DNA from: Bombilactobacillus mellifer
GTDB lineage: Bacteria; Bacillota; Bacilli; Lactobacillales; Lactobacillaceae
Assembly: GCF_000970795.1 (NCBI RefSeq)
Contig: NZ_KQ034028.1
Span: 129,541-193,540, forward strand
Reading direction: 5' to 3'
DNA: 64,000 nucleotides
The position numbers and the translations under genes are program-made. This document shows, piece after piece, positions 9,303 to 17,068 of the stretch (position 1 is its first letter; each line of letters opens with the position of its first letter). The notes below the pieces were generated by a model that was not told where the DNA came from, did no database searches, and saw nothing but the letters and a program-made list of their open reading frames with translations.

Positions 9303-10244
9303 TTAATGGAAAAAACCACTCACAAAATTAACAATGTTTTGCCAAATTTGTTGTAGCAAGTTTTGATTTTCGGGAGTGTTGACTTTATTAAAAATCGCAT
9401 GGGCATTATCTTTAATAATCGAACTGACTTTGCTTGCTTGTTGTTTAAAATTATTATCTTTGAGAGCCCCGGAATCACGAATTTTAATCATTAAATTGAT
9501 GATTTGTTGTTTTTGATTATTGGTGATGACATTTTGCAAATGATTATCATTAATCGTGTTATTGACAATATTTGTAATTTGATTAACCGTAATATTCGGA
9601 CCTATCTGAGCCATCTGTCTTTTGGCTTGCGCTACGGCATTGTTTAATTGGGCATCACTATAGCCATTTTGTCCTTGATTTTGATTATTAATTTTACTTA
9701 AAGTTCCCATTTCATCTTGGGCCGCGGTTACTTGACTTTGATTGAGTTGTTCGCCATTTTGCGCGAAAGCAGCGTACACACCCGCTAAGGCACCGGAACC
9801 GTCAATGGGCGTAGCAGAGGTCACATAAATGTTGGCATCACTAATGCCCGCAGTTAAAGCGGCATTACGATACTGATTGGCAGTAATAGTCGTGATATTA
9901 TTGCGGCCATTATATTTGAGAATTTCGACGTTAATGCCTGAACCCCGGCCCGTTTTTTCAATTAAAGCGGACGACCAGACGCCGGAATTGGAAGTAAAAT
10001 CAGCTCCGGCAGGATTTAAATATTGGACTAAGGTATTACCGTTGACCGCTACTTGTTGAAAATTTCTGTTATTAATTTTACTGGATAAAACATCAATAGT
10101 CCCTTGCCGCTGACTATTGGTCAGCGAGGCTCCCAGGGTCATCACGGGCGTTTGCCAGTCGTCAGCTTGGGCCATAGTGGTCTGAGTGCCACCAATCAAG
10201 AGCGCGATGCAACTGATGATCAGGATACGGAGAGATTTTTTCAT
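9303..10244 (-). CDS. secreted DUF1002-family protein
   Basis: A 313-residue exported protein. A signal peptide (MKKSLRILI, hydrophobic core, then AQA-DD) ends near residue 27. The body begins with VMTLGASLTNSQRQG, the hallmark of DUF1002 proteins, and GLY-type turns recur around SATPIDGSGALAGVYAAF. The Asn/Gln-rich C-terminal third may be extended. ATG 10244 is chosen because GAGG lies seven bases upstream; an upstream in-frame GTG would bury that site. Function is unknown, likely at the cell envelope. Confidence 0.8.
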   Translation of the reverse strand: MKKSLRILIISCIALLIGGTQTTMAQADDWQTPVMTLGASLTNSQRQGTIDVLSSKINNRNFQQVAVNGNTLVQYLNPAGADFTSNSGVWSSALIEKTGRGSGINVEILKYNGRNNITTITANQYRNAALTAGISDANIYVTSATPIDGSGALAGVYAAFAQNGEQLNQSQVTAAQDEMGTLSKINNQNQGQNGYSDAQLNNAVAQAKRQMAQIGPNITVNQITNIVNNTINDNHLQNVITNNQKQQIINLMIKIRDSGALKDNNFKQQASKVSSIIKDNAHAIFNKVNTPENQNLLQQIWQNIVNFVSGFFH

Positions 10245-10395
10245 AGTGAACCTCACTTTCGCTTATTCAAAGCACACTTTTATTATACCAGCATCGATAA
10301 AAAACGTCATTAGCGATGGGTTTTATGTTAAACTAAAGGTTCTAGGAATTACTGTTAAATTGGATGTATTAAATTCAAGTGAAGGAGTTAAAACG

Positions 10396-11457
10396 ATGAA
10401 AATTGTAGTTTTAGCTGGTGGTCGCAGTACCGAACGCAACGTTTCTTTGTCTTCCGGGACCAAGATTAGTAATGCTTTGCGTAGTAAAGGCCATCGTGTT
10501 GCCTTAGTGGATCTATTTTTAGGGCAGGAATTGGCTGGCGATACGGACGTTGATGATTTATTTACTACCGAACCAGGGGATGACAGTAAATTAAATATCA
10601 GCGATGAGATTTTAAATGATGACAAGATTAATGCTTTACGACCGGATCATGGAGCTAAGGGCCTTTTTGGACCGAATGTTTTAACGATCTGTCAAGCGGC
10701 GGATATCGTCTATTTGGGTTTACATGGTGAAGATGGTGAAAATGGTAAAGTTCAAGCCGTTTTAGATTTGTTTAATATTCATTATACGGGCAGTGATACA
10801 CTAGCTTCCGGCTTGGCCATGAATAAGAAATATTCCAAAGAAATTTTTATACAAAATCACATTCCGACAGCAGCTTATATTGCTACTAAAACGTCCCAAG
10901 TGACGGCAGAGCAAATCCCGTTTGGTTTTCCAGTAGTGGTTAAACCTGCTAGTGGAGGTTCAAGTGTAGGGACACATATTGTACCGACTGCGGATCAATT
11001 ACAAGCTGCTTTAGCTGATGCCTTAAGTTTTGATGAGGAAGCCTTGATTGAAGAGTATATCAAAGGCCGCGAATTTTCCATTGCCTTGTTAGATGGAGCC
11101 GCTTTACCTGCGGTAGAAATTGTAGTGAAAAAGGGTTGGTATGATTTTGAACATAAATTTCAAGCTAACGATGACACCCAACTAATTTCGCCACCCGATA
11201 TAGATGATCAATTACATCAAGAAATGCAAGCTTTAGCCCTGCAAGCTTTTAATGCCCTAGGAATGCAAAATTATGGCCGGGTCGACTTTTTAGTTCGCGA
11301 GGGTCAACCGTATGCTATTGAAGCTAATTCTTTGCCGGGCATGACCCCACTATCGTTAATTCCGCAAGAAGCTCGAGCAGCCGGCATTGAGTATGCCGAT
11401 TTGTGTGAGCGGATAATTGAAAGCAAAGTTCGTTTTTATCAAAAGCAGCAAGCTTAA
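10396..11457 (+). CDS. ddl: D-Ala-D-Ala/D-Lac ligase (Phe type)
   Basis: A 353-residue ATP-grasp ligase that makes the terminal dipeptide or depsipeptide of the peptidoglycan precursor. VVLAGGRSTER opens the protein, GLHGEDGENG and KPASGGSSVGTH line the nucleotide site, and EANSLPGMTP is the metal-binding end. In the segment DFEHKFQANDDTQ, residue 255 is Phe where D-Ala-D-Ala ligases carry Tyr; by family knowledge Phe here marks D-Ala-D-Lac ligases and intrinsic vancomycin resistance. GAAGGAG precedes ATG 10396. The gene is monocistronic and ends at a strong terminator. Confidence 0.93.
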   Translation: MKIVVLAGGRSTERNVSLSSGTKISNALRSKGHRVALVDLFLGQELAGDTDVDDLFTTEPGDDSKLNISDEILNDDKINALRPDHGAKGLFGPNVLTICQAADIVYLGLHGEDGENGKVQAVLDLFNIHYTGSDTLASGLAMNKKYSKEIFIQNHIPTAAYIATKTSQVTAEQIPFGFPVVVKPASGGSSVGTHIVPTADQLQAALADALSFDEEALIEEYIKGREFSIALLDGAALPAVEIVVKKGWYDFEHKFQANDDTQLISPPDIDDQLHQEMQALALQAFNALGMQNYGRVDFLVREGQPYAIEANSLPGMTPLSLIPQEARAAGIEYADLCERIIESKVRFYQKQQA

Positions 11458-11469
11458 AATTTAATTTAT

Positions 11470-11498
11470 GCTCCGTCTCTTAAGACGGGGCTTTTTTT
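11470..11498 (+). terminator. intrinsic terminator of ddl
   Basis: GCTCCGTCT pairs with AGACGGGGC and is followed by seven T residues. Confidence 0.9.
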
Positions 11499-11608
11499 GT
11501 GCCACAACATCCAGATGCACTATCCGCCTAGCGAGCCATGAACTTTAGGACACAGCCATAATGATCGGCCAACTAGCAGTTGATTCTAAATTTTTATCGA
11601 AATAATGA

Positions 11609-11636
11609 TTGGCTAAATACATAATTATTCTATAAT
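11609..11636 (+). promoter_or_regulatory. probable promoter of the cyclodeaminase-like gene
   Basis: TTGGCT at 11609 and a perfect TATAAT at 11631 are separated by 16 bases. Transcription from here would leave a leader of about 95 bases before the gene at 11738. Confidence 0.6.
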
Positions 11637-11678
11637 AAAGGCGATTTTGGAGAGCAGATCTCAGAAACGAGGTGAGGC

Positions 11679-11735
11679 ATGGGAGTAGCGAAACTGTTCA
11701 GCTGCGGGATTAATCAAGCAGAAGAGGAGACTTAA
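11679..11735 (+). CDS. possible 18-codon upstream reading frame
   Basis: In the leader, GAGGTGAGGC is followed by an ATG opening an 18-residue frame (MGVAKLFSCG, then INQAEEET) whose TAA lies two bases before the ATG of the next gene. Its last codons overlap that gene's ribosome site (AGAGGAGA), so translation could couple the two. Whether it is translated is not shown; it could simply be chance. Confidence 0.3.
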   Translation: MGVAKLFSCGINQAEEET

Positions 11736-11737
11736 TT

Positions 11738-12739
11738 ATGCGATATTTATCAGCAACCGATATTCAAACTCTATTTCCCATGACGGCAGCCATTGAAGCC
11801 GATAAAGAGGCATTAGCGCTTTATAGTGCTCAAAAAGCGAAGATTCCTTTACGGACGAATATTGATATTCCTGAATACCAGGGGCAAAGTCTGTATATGC
11901 CGGGGTATATTCAAGGGGCGCAGCCGGCTTTAGGTTTAAAAATTGTTTCGGTGTATCCGAATAATCCCCAATTGCATTTACCCAGTGTGCCGGCCACGAT
12001 GGTGACTTTAGATCCTCAAACCGGCCAAGTTAGTGCATTGTTAGATGGCACTTTTTTAACGCAATTGCGGACAGGAGCAGTTCAAGGAGCGGCGACCCAA
12101 TTGTTAGCCAATTCCCACGTGCAAAAGGCATTATTAATTGGCGCTGGGGGACAAGCCATGAGTCAATTAGAGGCTATGCTAACCGTGCGTTCGTTACAGG
12201 AAGTTTATATTTTTGATCGGGATGTGGACCGGGCATATAACTTTTGTCGCCAAGCGAGCGTTAAGTTTGCGCACCAATTTCCAACGCATTTAATTGTTGT
12301 GGACGATCCGAATCAAGTAGTGGCTCAAGTAGGCTTGATTACCACGGTAACTACTGCTAAGCAACCAACTTTTGATGGAAATCTCGTTCAGCCCGGTACA
12401 CATATTAATGGAGTGGGCGCTTACACGCCCCAGATGTGTGAATTACCAGTGAGTGTTTTACAAAGAGCTCAAAGCATTATTTGTGATACGGTGGATGGAG
12501 TTTTGGCAGAAGCAGGAGATATTATTCAACCTTTACAAGCTCAGACTCTGACACGGCAAGCCATCACGGGCGAATTAGGACAGATTATTAATCAAACGTT
12601 ACCGGGACGGCAAAATGAAAAGGACATTACAGTTTTCAAAACTGTCGGTACCGCGGCTTTGGATACCTTGGTGGCCGCCCGGATTGTGCAACAAGCCCAA
12701 AAGCAAAATGTAGGGACCATTTTTGGGGAGAATAAATAA
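11738..12739 (+). CDS. ornithine cyclodeaminase / mu-crystallin family protein
   Basis: A 333-residue NAD(P)-dependent enzyme of the ornithine cyclodeaminase family. LGLKIVSVYPNN near residue 66 is the substrate Lys segment, LDGTFLTQLRTGA is the substrate Arg region, and LLIGAGGQAMSQL near residue 130 is the dinucleotide-binding turn; GTHINGVGAYTPQMCELP is the conserved late loop. Members convert ornithine to proline and ammonia, or act as imino-acid reductases or alanine dehydrogenases. Its place directly upstream of a proline reductase block makes ornithine to proline the most attractive role, but this is inferred. AGAGGAGA lies ahead of the ATG. Confidence 0.82.
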   Translation: MRYLSATDIQTLFPMTAAIEADKEALALYSAQKAKIPLRTNIDIPEYQGQSLYMPGYIQGAQPALGLKIVSVYPNNPQLHLPSVPATMVTLDPQTGQVSALLDGTFLTQLRTGAVQGAATQLLANSHVQKALLIGAGGQAMSQLEAMLTVRSLQEVYIFDRDVDRAYNFCRQASVKFAHQFPTHLIVVDDPNQVVAQVGLITTVTTAKQPTFDGNLVQPGTHINGVGAYTPQMCELPVSVLQRAQSIICDTVDGVLAEAGDIIQPLQAQTLTRQAITGELGQIINQTLPGRQNEKDITVFKTVGTAALDTLVAARIVQQAQKQNVGTIFGENK

Positions 12740-12850
12740 GCTTTTCTTACGTTAAAGGTCATTAAATTGCTGAATTAATTGTCAGCTTAAAGATTACTTA
12801 TTTCCAAAATAAAACTCAGCTTTGTTTAGCTAAATGCAAACAGTTTAGTT

Positions 12851-12929
12851 TTGACACAGGTTAACTAATCTTTACTTAATTTATTTAGTATGGATTTTGC
12901 CGAGAGTTTGTGCTACATTGAACAATGTA
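12851..12929 (+). promoter_or_regulatory. promoter region with a 16-base palindrome
   Basis: A perfect TTGACA at 12851 lies upstream of AT-rich sequence that could hold the -10. TACATTG-AA-CAATGTA at 12914-12929 is a perfect inverted repeat just before the ribosome site of the YedF-like gene, placed where an operator would block or follow initiation. Confidence 0.45.
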
Positions 12930-12953
12930 ATCAATTTTGTGGAGGTAATCAAG

Positions 12954-13289
12954 ATGGCTTATGATGTTTTGCTCAAAACTACTGAAATGGGAACGGGCGA
13001 TAAAGCGCTGACCGAGAATTTAATGAATGCTTTTATACATACTGTGGCTCAAAGGGAAGAAAAGCCGCAGAATGTTATTATGTACGGCACCGGGGTTAAG
13101 CTGGCAGCCAAGGGCTCAGAAGTAATTGAAGATTTGCAGACCTTAGTCGATGCAGGAGTTAAAGTTTTGTCTTGTGGCATTTGTGTCGATTACTATGAAT
13201 TGAGCAAAAAAATTGTCGTTGGCGGAATCACTACCATGGATGAAGTGGTGGATATTTTGGCCAATAGTCAAAATATTGTTACGCCATAA
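12954..13289 (+). CDS. stand-alone YedF/DsrE-like sulfurtransferase-fold protein
   Basis: A 111-residue protein that matches the C-terminal domain of the YedF encoded at 22269: it has the same run LSCGICVDYYELSKKIVVGGITTM, compared with LACGTCVDYYNVKGQLQVGEITNL there, and the early VIMYGTGVKL strand. It lacks the SirA-like CPxP domain. YedF proteins are linked to selenium metabolism by genome context. GGAGG precedes the ATG. It is followed by a terminator and then by the putative selenoprotein gene, which suggests a selenium-related role; the two cysteines of CGIC could carry sulfur or selenium. Confidence 0.75.
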   Translation: MAYDVLLKTTEMGTGDKALTENLMNAFIHTVAQREEKPQNVIMYGTGVKLAAKGSEVIEDLQTLVDAGVKVLSCGICVDYYELSKKIVVGGITTMDEVVDILANSQNIVTP

Positions 13290-13313
13290 ATTATGACTAA
13301 AGATGATTAGCCC

Positions 13314-13348
13314 AAGACTAGCTGGATTGATTAGCTAGTCTTTTATTT
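13314..13348 (+). terminator. intrinsic terminator after the YedF-like gene
   Basis: AAGACTAGCT and AGCTAGTCTT pair around a nine-base loop and run into TTATTTTA. Confidence 0.8.
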
Positions 13349-13376
13349 TATGAACATGGAGTTAGAGGAGGTACTT

Positions 13377-14561
13377 ATGAAAACTAAGTTTCAACCTTTT
13401 GCGACGGCTTTAATCGGCAGTATGCCGCGTAGCCAAGCAGTAGCAACAGCCAAGGCCGATTTAGCACAAAAAAAAATTAGTCACCAAGAGTATGACCAAA
13501 TCCTTTTACAGGAAACTCAAAAAGTGGTGCAGCTGCAAACTGATGCAGGATTAGACATTATCGTGGATGGTGAATTAGGTCGGGATAATTATATGTCCTT
13601 TGTGGCAGATAAAGTGCCGGGGATTGAACTCAAATCGCTAGCGGAAATATCACAATACATTAGTGACAAGGTTAATTTTGAAAAATCTTTGGAAGAATCT
13701 GATGTCACCAATGCCCAGATGAATAATCCGGTAGTGACACAACGGATTGATGTTAACGCACATTTAGAAGATCAAGAAGTACAAGCCTTACAAACGTTAA
13801 CCAAAAAGCCTATCAAAGTCACTATTCCTAGTCCCTATTTATTGACCCGAACCATGTGGCTGGAAGAAATTACTGGTGAAATCTATGAAGATCGACAAGA
13901 ATTAGGCCAAGATGTCGTGCAATTGTTGTCCAATGAGGTACGACGGTTGATTGCTGCCGGCGTGGATATCATTCAAATGGATGAACCCATTTTGTCTGAT
14001 GTAGTTTTCAATCAAGATCAAAAATCGGACTCTTTTTACTGAGGCGTTTTATCATCGAAGGTCAAGGTTGACCGAGAATTAAACTTTGCACATGATTTGA
14101 TGCAACCTATTTTAGATATTATTAATGCTAGTGACACGATAAGTTCCGTTCACGTTTGCCGGGGGAATTGGACCCAAAATGATGCTGCTTTATTGTCGGG
14201 GTCTTATGATAAACTCTCTCGCTTCTTCGATTCTTTGGATGTGCAAGTATTAGCTTTGGAATTTTCTACACCTAGAGCCGGAGAAATTAAATCTTTATTT
14301 AAGAATAATAGTTTAGAAGACAAAATAACTTTGGGCTTAGGAGTGATTAACCCGCGCAATCAAGTCATTGAAACCAAAGAATCCATTGTCCAAGCCGTGC
14401 AGCCGGTTTTAGATTATTTGCCGCCAGAAAGAATTTGGTTGAATCCGGATTGTGGTTTCGCTACTTTTTCTAGTTGTCCTCTAAATAGTTATCCAATTAT
14501 TGAACAAAAAATCCAACAGTTATGCGCTGCGGCTAATGCATTAAGAGAAAAATATTGTTAA
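13377..14561 (+). CDS. MetE-like methyltransferase with predicted selenocysteine at residue 222
   Basis: A 394-residue protein of the cobalamin-independent methionine synthase C-terminal family, read through an in-frame TGA at 14040-14042 as selenocysteine. The frame stays open on both sides and the family signature continues without a shift. Expected zinc ligands are all downstream of the TGA: His and Cys in VHVCRGNW, Glu in ALEFSTPRAGE and Cys in NPDCGFATF; DEPILSDVV lies upstream. The TGA falls in SDSFY-U-GVLSSK, where I recall relatives having Cys (FMCGALS-like). A hairpin with loop AGGU follows the TGA. AGAGGAGG precedes ATG 13377. Usual activity is methyl transfer from methyl-tetrahydrofolate or another donor to a thiol; the true substrate is unknown. 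The alternative is a nonsense mutation. Confidence 0.72.
14055..14075 (+). promoter_or_regulatory. candidate bacterial SECIS element in the MetE-like gene
   Basis: Starting 18 bases after the TGA, GGTCA (14060-14064) pairs with TGACC (14069-14073) around the loop AGGT; TC and GA extend the stem past a three-base bulge. The G-U in the loop lies about 24-26 bases after the TGA, as in Escherichia coli-type SECIS elements whose loop is AGGUCU. Confidence 0.6.
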
Positions 14562-14592
14562 AGCAGTTAAGAATTAAGACTTGATCTACTGG

Positions 14593-14637
14593 ATTGTGAA
14601 ATATAGAATTAAGGTGTCTAGAGATATATTTCACAAT
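14593..14637. promoter_or_regulatory. 12-base inverted repeat upstream of the prd promoter
   Basis: ATTGTGAAATAT (14593-14604) and ATATTTCACAAT (14626-14637) are perfect inverted copies separated by 21 bases. They end 25 bases before a candidate -35 box, a typical place for an activator. They could also form a hairpin, but no T-run follows. Confidence 0.5.
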
Positions 14638-14662
14638 TGTCCTCTAGATAATAAATTGCTGA

Positions 14663-14691
14663 TTGAACACGGTTAGTCCTGGCTTTATTAA
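14663..14691 (+). promoter_or_regulatory. candidate promoter of the prd operon
   Basis: TTGAAC at 14663 and TATTAA at 14686 are 17 bases apart; each matches the sigma-A consensus at four of six positions. No sigma-54 (-24/-12) sequence was seen here. The leader to prdA is about 75 bases. Confidence 0.4.
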
Positions 14692-14773
14692 AATAATAGG
14701 GAAGGGAGAGCACACATAGCTGATTTACTTAATAAACCAGGCAACGTTTAATCACAATATAGGAGGTAGTTAT

Positions 14774-16717
14774 ATGTCAATTTCACCGGAAATGGCTAAA
14801 GAACATGCAGCAGATCCGGCAGTGCTTTGTTGTCGACGTGACGGTGGCAAAGTTTTGGAAGCGGCAGATTTTGAAGATCCGACGTTATTTGATGACTATG
14901 TGGCATCAGGTTTATTAACAATTCCGGATAATGTTTTGAGTATTGGCGAAGCATTAGGCGGAACGTTGAAAGAAACCACGGATGCTTTAATTCCGTTAGT
15001 CCCAGATCAAGTACAGGTTGTGGCACATGAAAAAGAGCCTGAAGCCAAGGCACAAGAGCCTACTCCAGCAGCGACATCCTCTACTGCACCTGCTGTCGAC
15101 AGTGAACCGACAGCTGCTAGTTCTCCAGCACCTAGTCCAAGTTTTGCGGTGCAAGATAATTTATTGCATTTATCGATCAGTGAAGGTAAAGGAATTGACT
15201 TACAAGTTCCATTAAATGCTCTGACCACGGTCTCTCAGAATATGGGTGAAAAAAAAACTAAACCCCAAGTAGACACTACGGCCCCTGCATCCGCTGCAAC
15301 CACAGCGCCAGCCCCAGCTACTTCGGACCAAGATGTCAGCGAAAAAGTGGTTCGCAAGTTAGTGAAGAAGTATTTTCCGATTGAGAAAGTTACTTTTGGC
15401 GAGCAGACCAAAATTGACGGTAAAACTTTAGTTTTGCGGGATGCACAACAATTATGTGACGAAGCAGTCAAAACGCAAGATATTGTCAAGGATATGGCCA
15501 TCGAGATCATCACGCCGGACAAATATCATGAGTATAGTAACACCATTATGGATGTCCAACCCATCGCTACTAAGGAAGACGGCGAAATCGGTGAAGGTGT
15601 AACCAGAGTCTTAGATGGTGTCGTCATGGTCTTATCCGGCACCGATGAAAACGGAGTTCAAATTGGTGAATTTGGTTCTTCTGAAGGACCGATGGATGAA
15701 AATATCATGTGGGGCCGTCCGGGATCTGTCGATAAAGGCGACATCATGATTAAAGTTAATCTGACTATTCAAGCGGGGACGAACCGGGAACGTAAAGGAC
15801 CGTTAGCCGCGCATTTGGCTACCGATACAATTACCGAAGAAATTCGGGAAGCTTTAAAAAAGGCTGATGATAGTTTGGTATCGCGTTCCGAAGATTTTGT
15901 TCAAACCCGCCATCCACGGCAAAAACGGGTTTTAATTGTCAAGGAAATTATGGGCCAAGGAGCCATGCATGATAATTTAATCATGCCTGTGGAACCGGCA
16001 GGAACTCTTGGGGCAAAACCAAATGTTGACTTAGGTAATGTCCCAATTATGCTGGCACCGACCGAATTATTAGATGGTGGCATTCATGCTTTGACCTGCA
16101 TTGGGCCCGCTTCGAAGGAGACCACGCGGCATTATTGGCGTGAACCGTTAGTAGAAGAAGCCATGCGGGACAAAGATATTGATTTAGTGGGAGTTGCTCT
16201 TGTTGGGTCACCACAAGAAAATACGCAAAAATCCTATGTTTCGAAACGTCTAGGGATGATGGTAGAAGCAATGCAGTTAGATGGCGCTATCGTCACGACT
16301 GAAGGCTTTGGTAATAATCACATTGATTTTGGCTTTCATATTGAAGAAATTGGTAAGCGTGGCGTCAACGTAGTTGGGGTCACTTATTCGGCTGTTCAAG
16401 GTCAATTAGTTACGGGAAATAAGTATATGGATGCCATGGTGGACAATAATAAATCCCGCCAAGGTATTGAAAATGAAATTTTATCTAATAATACTTTATC
16501 CCGCGAAGATGCGATTCGCGCTCTAGCTATGTTAAGCACCAAAATGGCTGGGGGCACCATCAAAAAACCAGAACGGCAATGGAATCCCAATGTTAAGCAA
16601 AATAATATTGAAGTTATTGAAAAAGCTACTGGTCAAAAAATTGATTTGGTAGACAATGAACAGTCCTTGCCAATGAGTAAAAAACGGCGCGAAATTTACG
16701 AAAAATCGGAGGAATAG
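14774..16717 (+). CDS. prdA: D-proline reductase proprotein PrdA
   Basis: A 647-residue precursor that supplies the pyruvoyl-containing and beta subunits of D-proline reductase, which opens D-proline to 5-aminovalerate. The known self-cleavage site is present: HALTCIGPASKET, with Cys442, would give chains of 441 and 206 residues (about 46 and 22 kDa), close to the sizes known for clostridial PrdA. N-terminal PAVLCCRRDGG and the GEGVTRVLDGVVMVLSGTDENG and SEGPMDENIM blocks are family hallmarks. Residues 90-195 contain two Ala/Pro/Thr-rich linkers. AGGAGG precedes the ATG. It opens the prd operon. Confidence 0.95.
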   Translation: MSISPEMAKEHAADPAVLCCRRDGGKVLEAADFEDPTLFDDYVASGLLTIPDNVLSIGEALGGTLKETTDALIPLVPDQVQVVAHEKEPEAKAQEPTPAATSSTAPAVDSEPTAASSPAPSPSFAVQDNLLHLSISEGKGIDLQVPLNALTTVSQNMGEKKTKPQVDTTAPASAATTAPAPATSDQDVSEKVVRKLVKKYFPIEKVTFGEQTKIDGKTLVLRDAQQLCDEAVKTQDIVKDMAIEIITPDKYHEYSNTIMDVQPIATKEDGEIGEGVTRVLDGVVMVLSGTDENGVQIGEFGSSEGPMDENIMWGRPGSVDKGDIMIKVNLTIQAGTNRERKGPLAAHLATDTITEEIREALKKADDSLVSRSEDFVQTRHPRQKRVLIVKEIMGQGAMHDNLIMPVEPAGTLGAKPNVDLGNVPIMLAPTELLDGGIHALTCIGPASKETTRHYWREPLVEEAMRDKDIDLVGVALVGSPQENTQKSYVSKRLGMMVEAMQLDGAIVTTEGFGNNHIDFGFHIEEIGKRGVNVVGVTYSAVQGQLVTGNKYMDAMVDNNKSRQGIENEILSNNTLSREDAIRALAMLSTKMAGGTIKKPERQWNPNVKQNNIEVIEKATGQKIDLVDNEQSLPMSKKRREIYEKSEE

Positions 16718-17068
16718 TTGGGCGTGTCAGCTCGAAAAATCGGTTTTGACGAATTAAATTATCCTTCCACAGAAACCGTGTGGGAGGGTGTAATTATTGA
16801 AGTAACTGGATCCAGCGTCGTAATTGATTTGAAAGGGCGCATGGGACGTTTGGAAGTACCCAAGCGTTTAGTGATTACCCAATATGAGCTGCAAGTAGGA
16901 CAAGAAGTGGCCTTTTTAATGTCCTATCCGGAAGTTCTCGAAGAACAACCTAATGAAAAATATGTCAGTGCTCTTGCAGCTTATCATCAACGCATGCGCG
17001 CCATTCAAGCTAAATCCAAACGTAATTTTAAAAAAGGAGAAAATACAGATGAGTCTCAAAAAGATTGA
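16718..17068 (+). CDS. CBO2463/CBO2479-type small protein of proline reductase loci
   Basis: A 116-residue protein starting at TTG directly after the prdA stop (TAG-TTG) with GGAGG in the end of prdA, so it is tightly coupled. The core WEGVIIEVTGSSVVIDLKGRMGRLEVP is an OB-like beta-barrel pattern, and EVAFLMSYPEVL is the conserved tail; I recall this family from proline reductase gene clusters. The last 40 residues are basic and probably flexible. The gene overlaps the prdB start by 20 bases. Role unknown; assembly or maturation of the PrdA/PrdB complex is a reasonable guess. Confidence 0.75.
   Translation: MGVSARKIGFDELNYPSTETVWEGVIIEVTGSSVVIDLKGRMGRLEVPKRLVITQYELQVGQEVAFLMSYPEVLEEQPNEKYVSALAAYHQRMRAIQAKSKRNFKKGENTDESQKD

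Noticed and set aside
14040-14042. TGA in the MetE-like gene as a simple nonsense mutation or frameshift
   Set aside because: The frame is the same on both sides, the conserved protein sequence continues at once, a SECIS-like hairpin follows, and Sec genes are present. Sequencing error or early decay cannot be fully excluded without relatives.
14593-14637. Inverted repeat as a transcription terminator of the MetE-like gene
   Set aside because: A 21-base loop and no T-run on the plus strand make termination unlikely; an operator fits better.
14774-14790. Sigma-54 promoter for prdA, as in clostridia
   Set aside because: No GG-N10-GC element was found in the 200 bases upstream and no PrdR-like activator gene is in the window.
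15007-15228. Long antisense frames inside prdA
   Set aside because: Produced by the repetitive Ala/Pro/Thr codons of the linkers; no start signals.
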